Shown: one piece after another, positions 55,772 to 64,000 of the stretch | Numbering within the stretch: position 1 is the stretch's first letter | How the letters are laid out: every line of letters begins with the position of its first letter | NCBI RefSeq assembly: GCF_040358255.1 | Contig: NZ_CP132938.1 | Coordinates: 3,162,001 to 3,226,000 of the forward strand | DNA from: Tunturibacter gelidoferens | GTDB taxonomy: Bacteria; Acidobacteriota; Terriglobia; Terriglobales; Acidobacteriaceae | Reading direction: 5' to 3' | Length of the DNA: 64,000 bases | Program-made: the position numbers and the translations under genes | Notes under the pieces: generated by a model | The model's input: the letters and a program-made list of their open reading frames with translations, nothing else | What the model was told of the DNA's origin: nothing | Database searches by the model: none

Positions 55772-57495
55772 CCGCCTTGGCCATCCTGCTCACTACGCAA
55801 CTCACCCATCTCGCACCGATCGACATTTTGATACTTGTCCTTTATTTTGTCGTCGTACTCTTCATCGGCTTTTATGTGAAGGGGTCTACCAGGACAAGCG
55901 AAGAGTTTTTCCTGGCCGGCCGCGAGATGACTGCTTGGATCGCCGGACTCAGCTTCGTCTCGGCAAATCTCGGCTCGCTGGAGTTGATGGGATGGGCCGG
56001 CGCTGCCTACCAGTACGGAATGCTCGCAACTCACTGGTACTGGATTGGGGCCATTCCTGCGATGTTGTTTCTCGGCATCGTCATGATGCCCTTCTACTAC
56101 ATCTCTAAAACGCACTCAGTGCCCGGCTACCTGCAGCTTCGCTTCGGTGAGGGCGCGCGTGGAGTCAGTGCCGTCAGCTTTGCCTTCATGACCATTCTCA
56201 TGTCGGGGGTCAATATGTACTCTATGGCACTGGTCATGAAAGTCGTGCTCGGATGGAATATTAGTTTCTCCATCTGGATCGGCGCAGTCACAGTCGCCAT
56301 CTACGTCATGCTTGGTGGGCTGCGGTCGGCCATTATCAACGAGGTGTTGCAATTCGTTCTCATCTGGGCAGGAGCCGCGCTGATTCCGATTCTCGGCCTG
56401 TGGGAGGCGGGCGGATGGACAAAGCTCAAAGCACAGATTGCTGTAAACGTCGGGTCGAACGATTACACGCACCTCTGGACCACTCTGGGATCCTTCAAAG
56501 ACAATCCCATGGGCGTGCACTGGACAGGCATCGTCTTTGGGCTCGGCTTCGTTATCAGCTTCGGCTATTGGACGACCGATTTTCTCGTAGTACAGCGCAT
56601 TCTGAGCGCCAACAATCTTCGCGCCGCAAAGATGGCGCCGGTGATTGGCGCTGCATTTAAAATGGCAGTCCCATTCATCGTCATCATTCCCGGTCTTCTA
56701 GCGCTCGCAGTTCTGCGCGACCCTCATACCCATCAGATCATTCGGCTTGTTGGGGAAAATCAAGTCGATGCAGCCCATCCTTACAGCTACAACGAAGTTC
56801 TTCCTCTCATGCTGATTCGCTATTGCGGTCCTGGCCTTCTCGGCTTGGGCATCACAGCGCTCATCGCCGGGTTCATGAGCGGCATGGCAGGCAACGTCAG
56901 CGCGTTCTCCACAGTCTGGACCTACGACCTCTACGGTGCCTTCTTTAATAAGAAAGCAAGCGATAAGCACTACGTCTCCATGGGCCGATGGTCAACCGTC
57001 GTTGGTATGATTGCATCGATCGGCACGGCCTATCTAGTGATGCATGCAGCTTCCATCATGGATTACGTCCAGGCGCTCTTTAGTTTCTTCATTGCACCGC
57101 TCTTTGGCACAGTTATTCTGGGGATGCTCTGGAAACGTGCCACAAGATCTGGCGGATTTTGGGGACTGCTTGCCGGAACCGTCTCCTCGATAGCAATGTG
57201 GCTTTACACCACATACGGCGGGCAGCAAGCTCTGGCACACATCGCATTGTCCCTGGACGCAAAACCAATGGCAGAGAATCTCTACCGCGCCTTCTGGAGT
57301 TGGCTCATCTGCGTCGTTGTCACGGTCTCGGTGAGCCTTGTTACGCGTCCTGTGCCGGAAGCTCAGCTCGCAGGCTTGGTCTACGGCGCTACGACGATCC
57401 CTGACGACGGAGCAAGATCCCTCTGGCAGAAACCGATCTTCTGGGCAGCGATCGTCATCACGATCTTCTTCCTTTTAAACATTATTTTCTTCTAA
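55768..57495 (+). CDS. Sodium:solute symporter (SSS family), probable arabinose importer
   Basis: A 575-aa membrane protein with about 14 hydrophobic segments. The first is IDILILVLYFVVVLFIGFYV, followed by SEEFFLAGREMTAWIAGLSFVSANLGSLELMGWAGAAYQYG (the SSS signature region). Further on are FGYWTTDFLVVQRILSA and GLGITALIAGFMSGMAGNVSAFSTVWTYDLY. Related proteins carry glucose/galactose, sialate or pentoses with Na+. The 4-base overlap with araB and the adjacent araD make L-arabinose the likely cargo. Confidence 0.9.
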   Translation: MTALAILLTTQLTHLAPIDILILVLYFVVVLFIGFYVKGSTRTSEEFFLAGREMTAWIAGLSFVSANLGSLELMGWAGAAYQYGMLATHWYWIGAIPAMLFLGIVMMPFYYISKTHSVPGYLQLRFGEGARGVSAVSFAFMTILMSGVNMYSMALVMKVVLGWNISFSIWIGAVTVAIYVMLGGLRSAIINEVLQFVLIWAGAALIPILGLWEAGGWTKLKAQIAVNVGSNDYTHLWTTLGSFKDNPMGVHWTGIVFGLGFVISFGYWTTDFLVVQRILSANNLRAAKMAPVIGAAFKMAVPFIVIIPGLLALAVLRDPHTHQIIRLVGENQVDAAHPYSYNEVLPLMLIRYCGPGLLGLGITALIAGFMSGMAGNVSAFSTVWTYDLYGAFFNKKASDKHYVSMGRWSTVVGMIASIGTAYLVMHAASIMDYVQALFSFFIAPLFGTVILGMLWKRATRSGGFWGLLAGTVSSIAMWLYTTYGGQQALAHIALSLDAKPMAENLYRAFWSWLICVVVTVSVSLVTRPVPEAQLAGLVYGATTIPDDGARSLWQKPIFWAAIVITIFFLLNIIFF

Positions 57496-57527
57496 GGTTC
57501 GGGCACGCAAGTATCGGAGATTTTCTT

Positions 57528-57755
57528 ATGGCGGAAGGTACAGGACGTGGCGAATCACTCTCGATTTGGTTCTTCGTTGGAGGCCTCACTCTGCTCTACG
57601 GCATCATTCTTTTGCCGTATGGCGCGTATGAGTGGTTTAGTGGACATGAGAGTTCCTCCGTACTCAGCAACCTTCATCCCACTTTCTGGTGGGGTCTGCT
57701 GCTGACACTCTTTGGCGGGTTTTACACCATCCGCTTTCGCCCGGGAAAGGGATGA
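57528..57755 (+). CDS. Small two-helix membrane protein (75 aa)
   Basis: Two hydrophobic segments, IWFFVGGLTLLYGIILLPYGAY and TFWWGLLLTLFGGFYTI, joined by a polar loop, with both ends polar. It begins 32 bases after the symporter stop and ends 28 bases before the araD start. The codon pattern is protein-like and it sits between two pathway genes, so it is real. No family name is known to me. A stabilising or accessory subunit of the symporter is the simplest idea. Confidence 0.75.
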   Translation: MAEGTGRGESLSIWFFVGGLTLLYGIILLPYGAYEWFSGHESSSVLSNLHPTFWWGLLLTLFGGFYTIRFRPGKG

Positions 57756-57783
57756 AGCTCGAAGCGACAACTGGAGACAGGAC

Positions 57784-58512
57784 ATGCGACTTACACAACT
57801 ACGCGAGGAAGTCCTCGAAGCAAACCTGGAACTGGTCCGTGGAGGACTCGTGCTCTACACCTTCGGCAACGCTTCGGGCGTCGATCGCGAGCAAGGCCTC
57901 GTCGTCATCAAACCCTCCGGTGTTGACTACGACGAACTCAAGCCCGAACACATGGTGGTAACCGATCTGGAGGGAAACATCATCGAAGGGAATTTGCGGC
58001 CTTCGTCCGATCTCGATACCCATACCCTGTTGTATCGGGAGTTTGGAGAGATCGGAGCCGTCGTTCACACACACTCTGAGTTTGCTACCAGCTTTGCGCA
58101 AGCTGGACTGCCCATTACGGCATTCGGCACAACCCACGCGGACTACTTCCACGGGCCGGTTCCTGTGACGGCACCACTCTCCGACGAAGCGATCGAAGGG
58201 CAATATGTTCGCGAGACAGGTGTGGCGATCGTGGCCAGATTTCGCGGAGAGGAAGACCGCGCCGCTATCGATCCTCTTGCAGTCCCTGCATGCCTCGTCC
58301 ACGGACACGCCCCCTTTGTATGGGGAAGAACGCCACACGAAGCCGCCCATAACGCTGTAGTGCTCGAAGCGGTTGCGCGCATGGCATACCGCACTCTCTT
58401 ACTCGAGGCGAACATGCAGCAGGTGTCACAGACCCTGCTGGATCGACATTACTTTCGAAAGCACGGTGCCAAAGCCACCTACGGACAATCAAGGAAGGAG
58501 CAGGACCTTTGA
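57784..58512 (+). CDS. araD: L-ribulose-5-phosphate 4-epimerase
   Basis: A 242-aa class II aldolase-fold protein. The ATG at 57784 is preferred because GGAGACAGG precedes it and the family N-terminus (LREEVLEANLELVRGGLVLYTFGNASGVDR) begins there; the frame open to 57712 is not needed. Zinc ligands lie in AVVHTHSEFATSFAQ and in CLVHGHAPFVWG; GTTHADYFHGPVPV is the family substrate segment. It converts L-ribulose-5-phosphate to D-xylulose-5-phosphate. Last gene of the araB operon. Confidence 0.93.
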   Translation: MRLTQLREEVLEANLELVRGGLVLYTFGNASGVDREQGLVVIKPSGVDYDELKPEHMVVTDLEGNIIEGNLRPSSDLDTHTLLYREFGEIGAVVHTHSEFATSFAQAGLPITAFGTTHADYFHGPVPVTAPLSDEAIEGQYVRETGVAIVARFRGEEDRAAIDPLAVPACLVHGHAPFVWGRTPHEAAHNAVVLEAVARMAYRTLLLEANMQQVSQTLLDRHYFRKHGAKATYGQSRKEQDL

Positions 58513-58526
58513 GCGGGCCAATTGAG

Positions 58527-58554
58527 TTGACGCATCTCCCTTAATGCTTATAAC
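58527..58554 (+). promoter_or_regulatory. Candidate araA promoter
   Basis: TTGACG at 58527-58532 and TATAAC at 58549-58554, spacer 16. The operator-like dyad starts 6 bases after the -10, as in the araB promoter. It lies directly behind araD, so araA has its own start of transcription. Confidence 0.55.
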
Positions 58555-58560
58555 TTGTCA

Positions 58561-58573
58561 GGAAAGCTTTTCC
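58561..58573. promoter_or_regulatory. GGAAAGCTTTTCC dyad, araA operator
   Basis: Differs from the araB palindrome by one fewer A on the left arm and by the outermost bases. Same position relative to its promoter. Two sites with the same core and placement make a shared repressor likely. Confidence 0.55.
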
Positions 58574-58644
58574 GAAGAAATTTTGGTTTTTCTTCACTTC
58601 AGCAAAATTGAACGTCTCGAGCCGCAAGCCTTAGAGGGGGAGCT

Positions 58645-60099
58645 GTGAAAGTCTCAAAGAGTCTTAAGATCTGGTTTGTTACAGGCAGTCAACACCTTTA
58701 TGGAAAAGAGGCGCTCACGCAAGTAGCGAATAACTCAAGAGAGATCGCCGGTTCCCTCAACGCCGGATCTGTCATTCCCTACGAGATCTTTCATAAACCG
58801 ACGGTAACAACTTCCGAAGAGGTTAAAGCTCTCTGCCGGGAAGCAAACGCCGATGAAACCTGCCTTGGTCTCGTGCTTTGGATGCATACCTTCTCGCCGG
58901 CAAAGATGTGGATCGCCGGCCTGATTGCGCTCAACAAGCCGATCCTGCACCTTCACACGCAGTTTAATCTCGCTTTGCCTTGGTCTTCCATCGACATGGA
59001 TTTCATGAATCTCCATCAGGCCGCGCATGGAGACCGCGAATTTGGCTTCATCACGGCACGATTGAAGTTGGCCCGGAAGGTGGTCGTAGGTTTCTGGCAG
59101 GATCCCGATACGGTGCTTGAGATCGCCGCCTGGACGAGAGCGGCTGCGGGCTGGCATGAATCGCAAAGTCTGAAAGTCGCTCGCTTCGGGGACAATATGC
59201 GGGAAGTCGCAGTCACCGAAGGTGACAAAGTCGCGGCTCAAGCCCAGCTGGGATACAGCGTGAATGGTTACGGAGTCGCCGATCTCGTCGATAGGATTCA
59301 ACAGAGCTCCGAGACGGAGGTGGCAAAACTTGTAGATGCCTACCGCGAAGATTACTCCATTGCCAAAGAGCATGATCGTCCGGAGGCTCTGCGCGCTGCT
59401 GCAAGAATCGAGCTGGGACTTCGCGGCTTTCTGACCGAGGGCGGCTTCGGTGCGTTCACCGATACCTTTCAGGATCTGCATGGCCTCGACCAACTGCCCG
59501 GCATCGCAGTTCAGCGTCTGATGGCGGATGGATTCGGTTTCGCTGGAGAAGGGGATTGGAAGACAGCCGCGTTGGTACGTACCATGAAGGTTATGGCCCT
59601 AGGCCTACCTGGAGGCACCTCCTTCATGGAGGATTACACCTACGATTTCAGCGGCACGCCCAAGGTCTTGGGTTCGCATATGCTCGAGATCTGTCCTTCC
59701 ATCGCAGCTGGGAAGCCATCTCTGGAGGTGCACCCGTTAGGAATCGGAGGCAAGGCCGATCCTGTCCGGCTCGTCTTTACTGCTCCCCCTGGTCCTGCCG
59801 TCGTCACCTCTCTCGTTGATATGGGCGATCGTTTCCGAATGATCGTCAACGAGGTGGACGTGATCCAGCCTGAGCAGCCGCTTCCGAAGCTGCCAGTAGC
59901 ACGTGCCGTATGGGTGCCTAGACCAAGTCTCAAAATTGCTGCTGCAGCCTGGATCTATGCGGGAGGAGCCCATCACACAAGCTTTAGTCAGGCCCTTACT
60001 CTCGAACACCTTGAAGACTTTGCAGAGATTGCAGGCATCGAGCTGGTCATCATCGACTCGGAGACTCGCATACGAGACTTCCGCAGCCAAATCCGGTAA
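58645..60099 (+). CDS. araA: L-arabinose isomerase
   Basis: A 484-aa enzyme with a GTG start preceded by GAGGGGG. Typical motifs: [106 protein letters not shown] in part, SHMLEICPS and GGAHHTSFS near the end, which together carry the metal-binding Glu/His set. It converts L-arabinose to L-ribulose, the first step before AraB. Its own promoter lies behind araD; the LacI gene follows 103 bases later. Confidence 0.95.
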   Translation: MKVSKSLKIWFVTGSQHLYGKEALTQVANNSREIAGSLNAGSVIPYEIFHKPTVTTSEEVKALCREANADETCLGLVLWMHTFSPAKMWIAGLIALNKPILHLHTQFNLALPWSSIDMDFMNLHQAAHGDREFGFITARLKLARKVVVGFWQDPDTVLEIAAWTRAAAGWHESQSLKVARFGDNMREVAVTEGDKVAAQAQLGYSVNGYGVADLVDRIQQSSETEVAKLVDAYREDYSIAKEHDRPEALRAAARIELGLRGFLTEGGFGAFTDTFQDLHGLDQLPGIAVQRLMADGFGFAGEGDWKTAALVRTMKVMALGLPGGTSFMEDYTYDFSGTPKVLGSHMLEICPSIAAGKPSLEVHPLGIGGKADPVRLVFTAPPGPAVVTSLVDMGDRFRMIVNEVDVIQPEQPLPKLPVARAVWVPRPSLKIAAAAWIYAGGAHHTSFSQALTLEHLEDFAEIAGIELVIIDSETRIRDFRSQIR

Positions 60100-60140
60100 G
60101 CGATTTTTGAGTCTCTGATCGCCCAGGGCTCCTAGCGGAG

Positions 60141-60160
60141 CTTGTCTTCTGAAAGACAAG
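60141..60160 (+). terminator. Hairpin CTTGTCTT-CTGA-AAGACAAG after araA
   Basis: Eight perfect base pairs and a four-base loop, 41 bases after the araA stop and before the LacI gene. No T-run follows, so it may only reduce read-through, leaving the regulator at a lower level than araA. Confidence 0.5.
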
Positions 60161-60202
60161 GATCGTGGCGTAGAGTACTAACGTAGACGGAGGCTTACTG
60201 AC

Positions 60203-61303
60203 TTGCCCGCATCGAAGAGCATCTCTCGGCTGAAAACACCTATCCCAGCATCCTCCAAAGGGACCAAACGGGGCATCCACGCTGTTGCGGAGCGTGCTGG
60301 CGTTTCTATCGCAACGGTCTCAAGAGTAATGAATGGCGTCACAAACGTCGATGCAAAGCTCGCGCGTAAAGTTTGGAAAGCCGTTTCTGAAACGGAATAC
60401 GTTCCGAATCGCCACGCTCAAGCTTTAATCTCCGGCCGCACCCGTCTCATCGGCCTTCTTGTCCCCGATATCATGAATCCGTTCTTCCCCGAGCTCATCC
60501 ATGGATTCGAACAGGCAGCGACCGCTCAGGGCTTTGGAATTCTCATTGGCTCGACTCACGATGTAGCTAGTGAGACCGAAGATTGGGCCCGACGCATGTT
60601 GGAGCACGGTGTCGAAGGACTGGCGCTGCTGACCTTCAAAGAAGAAGATCCCCATCTCTACGATCTTCTAAAGAAGACGCCGATGGTTCAAATCGAAGCT
60701 GGTAAAACACCAGACGGGCCCGAAATCATCGCAGTAGATTACGAAACTGGCATTCGCCAAGCCGTGCAGCACCTAGCCGCGCTCGGACATCGCGACATTG
60801 TCTTCGCGGCCGGATCGCCCGATAACTTCACTGCCGAACTTCGTCGAACCTGCTTTAGGAAAGCGATGCGCGAGATCGGAATTGTGGTTACCAACGCGAT
60901 CTTCGACGAGGAGCACACCCTTGAAGGCGGCATCGCTGCAGCGCATAAAATCCTTGGACGAAAGATCCTTCCCACCGCCATGATCTGCTCCAACGACCTC
61001 ATGGCTATTGGAGCCCTTAAAATTCTGCACTCCAGAGGTCTCGACGTCCCAAAAGACATGTCCCTAATTGGTCTCGACGATATTCATCTTGCGGAGTTCA
61101 CTTCGCCCCCGCTCACGACGGTTCGAATTCCTCGTACACAACTTGCCGAAGCATGTTTTGATCTACTCTTCCGAAAACTAAGGCCGTACGAGGACGCGCC
61201 CACGAGACAAATTGTGTCTACATACCTCGTGATTCGCGAATCGACAGGATTCCCTCCTCATGCTTTACAGGCTGCTGCCGCCAAGGGTAAAGAACGATCA
61301 TAA
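60203..61303 (+). CDS. LacI-family regulator, probable arabinose repressor; TTG start
   Basis: A 366-aa protein. TTG at 60203 is chosen because GGAGG lies 9 bases upstream and no ATG precedes the HTH. A basic 22-residue tail comes first, then GIHAVAERAGVSIATVSRVMNGV, ALISGRTRLIGLLVPDIMNPFFPEL and the sugar-binding-like domain ending VSTYLVIRESTGFPP. It is closely related to the 6595 regulator. Position directly behind araA and the two matching dyads at araB and araA suggest it represses this pathway. Binding specificity is inferred from context only. Confidence 0.92.
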   Translation: MPASKSISRLKTPIPASSKGTKRGIHAVAERAGVSIATVSRVMNGVTNVDAKLARKVWKAVSETEYVPNRHAQALISGRTRLIGLLVPDIMNPFFPELIHGFEQAATAQGFGILIGSTHDVASETEDWARRMLEHGVEGLALLTFKEEDPHLYDLLKKTPMVQIEAGKTPDGPEIIAVDYETGIRQAVQHLAALGHRDIVFAAGSPDNFTAELRRTCFRKAMREIGIVVTNAIFDEEHTLEGGIAAAHKILGRKILPTAMICSNDLMAIGALKILHSRGLDVPKDMSLIGLDDIHLAEFTSPPLTTVRIPRTQLAEACFDLLFRKLRPYEDAPTRQIVSTYLVIRESTGFPPHALQAAAAKGKERS

Positions 61304-61596
61304 AGAAAAAAATCTTGTGCGGTTTTCCCGCGATCCTGGTCATTTGTTCTTTGCCTCTCTATGTCGGAGTCATTCCGGTTTCGTACCACTCGCTTACAGT
61401 CGCGATGGTGATGCTCGCGTAGGCGCCCGGTGCCAGCAGGATATGTACCGGTTCAAGCCAAGAATCGGGGCGATCACTGCCAGCTATCAGTTGATAAACG
61501 CAAAGTATTGGACGTGATGCGATTGGCGTCTCACCCTGAGAGTTAGCATTCGGCTCGAAATCAGTGCCGAATCTGACCACTCGAATCGGAGGCGAC
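61304..61596. other. Gene-free stretch before the excisionase-like gene
   Basis: About 290 bases with only weak short frames. No terminator with a T-run after the LacI gene, no repeat and no recognisable remnant was found. Confidence 0.5.
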
Positions 61597-61930
61597 ATGC
61601 CACTGACTGAACCAAATTCTTCGCTGTCGATTGCTCAGGCTGAAATCAGTTCCACCGTTTCACCCGTAGATTCTGCTCACACGATCCGAAAGCCGCCCAG
61701 GGGAGCACAGGGAAAGCGACATTGCAGTTGAGCCTCTGTTGACTGCTGATGACGTTGCAAAACGCCTCAACGTAAGTACGGATTGGGTCTGGGACCACTC
61801 GTCGCGGAAAAAGCCACTTCTTCCGGTTATTCGCATGGGAGATGGCACACTTCGTTACCGGGCAAACCGGATCGAAGCGTTCATTGATGAACGCGAAAGA
61901 GTCTCTTCCATGGGTCGCCGCGCCAGCTAA
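61597..61930 (+). pseudogene. Excisionase-like HTH protein, possibly frameshifted
   Basis: The recognisable part is TADDVAKRLNVSTDWVWDHSSRKKPLLPVIRMGDGTLRYRANRIEAFI, a winged-helix/MerR-like excisionase domain that can start at TTG 61739. Upstream, an ATG at 61597 has a strong GGAGG 4 bases before it and encodes 44 residues in another frame up to 61731. One frameshift near 61725 would join both into a protein of about 111 aa. If that reading is wrong, the gene is just 61739-61930. It precedes the recombinase by 43 bases, the usual arrangement for an integrative element. Confidence 0.6.
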
Positions 61931-61973
61931 AATGGAAGAGCCCACTGTCTTCCCCCACAGAACTTGAGGAACG

Positions 61974-63144
61974 ATGGGCATCTCGCATCAGACGGGCTCG
62001 ATCATCCAACGCGGCAAGGCTTGGTATGGCTTCTACCGCAAGGACGTGATCGACGCCACAACCGAAGATGTCCGATCCGTTCGCGTGTGCGTTCGGCTCG
62101 GCCTGAAATCGCAGATGACGAAGCTTAAGGCGCGAGATGCGCTGAAAGCTGAGATCGCCAAGCAGACTGGCCAACTCGCGGACGGCAGAATCCTGAAGGA
62201 TGGATCTGTCACCTTTGAGTGGTTCGTTCGCAACCGCTACTTTCCGATTAGGCAGGGAGACTGGCGGCCAGAAACGGCGAAGGAAAAGACAGCTCAGATT
62301 GAGATCGACCTGATCTCCAAGTTCGGTTCCAGAGCTTTGGACTCGATCGACAAGTTTGAGCTGCAAACGCATGTGAACCATCTGGCAAGGACATACTGCC
62401 AGGATCGGGTGAAACAGGCGCGCTCCTATCTCAAGTCCATCTTCGATGAAGCAATTGAGCAAGAGTTCCTGGTCAAAGATCCGACCCGCACGCTGAAGAT
62501 TCCCAAGAATCTCCGGCCGAAGGACAAACAGATTCTGACCTGGGAGCAATTGCGAGCGGTACTGAAAGCGGCATCAAAGCGGGATCGCATCCTGCTTATG
62601 CTGGACATGACCGACGCGCTTCGCCCCAGCGAACTCTTCGCTTTTCGCTGGAAGTCCTTCGACGACGTGAATACGTTGTCGATCACCGAAACGATCTACC
62701 GAAGGAAGATTCGGCCCTTTGGCAAGACTCCAGGGAGCATGACGAAGGTTCATCTGCCGGATGGACTTGCCGCCGAGCTCAGGCAGTGGAAGTTGGAATG
62801 CCCAGACCCATCTCCGGACGCGCCGATCTTCCCGAACGCGGACGGCGGATTCCTGGACCCGGCCAACTTCCGGTACAGAGTTTTGAAGCCAATTCGGGAG
62901 GCGTTGGAACTCCGAAAAGCTGAATTTTCAGGTGCTCCGGCGGACCATCGCCACCCGGGCACAGAAGCTGGGTTCAGTGAAGGATGTTCAATCGCACCTG
63001 CGGCACTCACGAGCAGATACCACAGCAAACGAGTACATGCAGGAGCTTCCTGAGAGTGTGCAGCAGATGGTAGGAACGGTCTACGCGATGCTCACGTCGA
63101 CGGCAACCGAGCAGCAGCGGGCAGGTAGGTTTGAGCCGGTATAA
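61974..63144 (+). pseudogene. Tyrosine recombinase (integrase), frameshifted in an A-run
   Basis: GAGGAAC precedes the ATG. An N-terminal arm-binding region (GSIIQRGKAWYGFYRKD), a SAM-like core-binding domain, and the first catalytic Arg in ALRPSELFAFRW are in frame. At ELRKAEF near 62920 an AAAA run (three would be right) shifts the frame; the true continuation reads LNFQVLRRTIATRAQKLGSVKDVQSHLRHSRADTTANEYMQ, with catalytic Arg and the final Tyr. Corrected length about 390 aa. As it stands the protein lacks its catalytic end. Next to tRNA-Val it marks the end of an integrated element. Confidence 0.88.
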
Positions 63145-63229
63145 CCGGCGCAGTTGATGCCAGCCGGTAAAGTTTGGCATCAAATGGCATCAAACCACTT
63201 CCGCCAATGTCGCTATGTTGTTGATTATA

Positions 63230-63304
63230 TGGTGGGCACAGCAGGATTCGAACCTACGACTTCCACCGTGTGAAGGTGGCACTCTACCGCTGAGTTATGC
63301 GCCC
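63230..63304 (-). tRNA. tRNA-Val (anticodon CAC)
   Basis: The minus strand folds into a complete cloverleaf: acceptor GGGCGCA with TGTGCCC, D stem ACTC/GAGT, anticodon stem CCACC/GGTGG around TTCACAC (anticodon CAC), T stem GTAGG/CCTGC with loop TTCGAAT, discriminator A and encoded CCA. Its 3' end faces the integrase 85 bases away, the classic arrangement when a recombinase uses the tRNA 3' end as attachment site. It reads the GUG codon. Confidence 0.95.
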
Positions 63305-63406
63305 GGAACGGCTTCGGCTGACTACGCGAGCCGCTCGCCTAAGCTTTTGTATAGAATAGCATTCCTCGCTTCTCAAGACCAGATTCCAACTAGCCAGCCA
63401 TTAGTT

Positions 63407-64000
63407 ATGGGCAATACTTGGGTACGGCCTTTCGATGACGGTACAATCGACCAGCAGATGTCCGCTCCCTCTCCGAATTTTGGTCACCGAGACCCCCATG
63501 ATCCCCTTGAGCAAGAAGGCTCGGAGGAGATTCCGGCGAAATTTGATCAAAAGGCGCAACCCCGCGAGAAAGATGGGGTTGAGGATGATATGGCTACGCT
63601 GGCGATCAATCCGAGACTCTTTGAAAACCTTCAGATTGCAGAGACGCATCGTGCGACCGGCGACTTTGGACAGATGGATGACGCCGCAATCATGCTCGAG
63701 TTGCGCGCCGGAAACATGGCCGGGTTCGATTTTCTCATCCAGAAATACCGCAAGCCCATTGTTCACTTCATGTATCGCATGGTTCACAACCAGGCGGTCG
63801 CAGAAGAGCTGGCTCAGGAGGTCTTCCTCAGGGTCTACCGTTCGCGCGAGACCTATCGTGCCGAAGCTCGGTTCAGTACCTGGCTCTACCGGATCGCCAC
63901 CAACCTTGGCGTCAACTATGCACGCGACACCAGGCACGAACGGACCGCTTCTACCGTCTATCTCGATGAGGCGGATTCCGAAACCGGGACAACGCCCGAT
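63407..64000 (+). CDS. ECF-type RNA polymerase sigma factor, 3' end outside window
   Basis: The frame is open from ATG 63407 to the window edge (198 codons). After an acidic, Pro-rich N-terminal extension of about 75 residues comes sigma region 2: DAAIMLELRAGNMAGFDFLIQKYRKPIVHFMYRMV, then AEELAQEVFLRVYRSRETYRAEARFSTWLYRIATNLGVNYARD, the usual ECF -10-binding segment. Region 4 is beyond the edge. ATG 63458 is an alternative start; neither has a strong ribosome-binding site. The gene belongs to the chromosome side of the tRNA. Confidence 0.88.
   Translation, partial: MGNTWVRPFDDGTIDQQMSAPSPNFGHRDPHDPLEQEGSEEIPAKFDQKAQPREKDGVEDDMATLAINPRLFENLQIAETHRATGDFGQMDDAAIMLELRAGNMAGFDFLIQKYRKPIVHFMYRMVHNQAVAEELAQEVFLRVYRSRETYRAEARFSTWLYRIATNLGVNYARDTRHERTASTVYLDEADSETGTTPD

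Noticed and set aside
1..64000. CRISPR arrays, rRNA genes, phage structural genes or restriction/defence systems
   Set aside because: None was seen; there are no regularly spaced repeats and no defence-type domains among the readable genes.

Overview
The window looks like a chromosomal segment of an Acidobacteriota species of the Terriglobia/Acidobacteriaceae type. The reasons are Oar-like TonB-dependent receptors with a carboxypeptidase-regulatory-like N-terminus, many FG-GAP/ASPIC-UnbV (CRTAC1-like) and TPR proteins, DUF1549/DUF1553 plus DUF1501 pairs, several LacI regulators, and a dense set of plant-polysaccharide glycosidases with secretion signals. This assignment is an inference from gene content; there is no rRNA in the window.

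Layout. (1) 1-5014: a plus-strand run of DUF1549/DUF1553 haem protein (cut by the left edge), DUF1501 protein, a small CuA-type cupredoxin and a c-type cytochrome broken by one frameshift. (2) 5015-6594: about 1.5 kb with no intact gene, holding an orphan LacI-type dyad and the decayed C-terminus of an IS66 transposase. (3) 6595-12462: LacI regulator, GH2 beta-galactosidase-like and GH36 alpha-galactosidase. (4) 12716-41654: an 'outer-surface' block with three paralogous TPR proteins (one broken), three CRTAC1-like FG-GAP proteins plus one broken copy, a large TonB receptor and the headless remains of a second, an alkaline-phosphatase-superfamily protein paired with an unrecognised protein, two multihaem cytochrome/TPR fusions and a LacI regulator. 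(5) 41778-49617: GH29 fucosidase (intact) followed by a graveyard: GH95 fucosidase (several frameshifts and an internal micro-inversion), GH27 alpha-galactosidase, GH35 beta-galactosidase and a 5' stub of an aldo/keto reductase. (6) 49767-61303: an intact arabinose region with a sugar mutarotase, GH51 arabinofuranosidase, UxaE-family epimerase, L-ribulokinase, SSS symporter, a 75-aa membrane protein, L-ribulose-5-phosphate 4-epimerase, L-arabinose isomerase and a LacI regulator. (7) 61597-63304: excisionase-like HTH, a frameshifted tyrosine recombinase and tRNA-Val(CAC), i.e. the worn end of an integrative element. (8) 63407-64000: an ECF sigma factor running off the right edge.

How it fits together. 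Secreted GH51, GH36, GH2 and GH29 enzymes would release arabinose, galactose and fucose from plant cell-wall glycans. Arabinose would enter by the SSS symporter and pass through AraA, AraB and AraD to xylulose-5-phosphate. The araB and araA promoters carry the same arrangement: a sigma-70-like promoter followed directly by a GAAA(A)GCTTTTC dyad, probably bound by the LacI protein encoded downstream of araA. The most unusual observations are the micro-inversion in the GH95 relic, the concentration of decay in the fucose/galactoside block next to a fully intact arabinose block, the CRTAC1-redoxin-TPR fusion whose thioredoxin-like domain has no CxxC, and the shared operator families.
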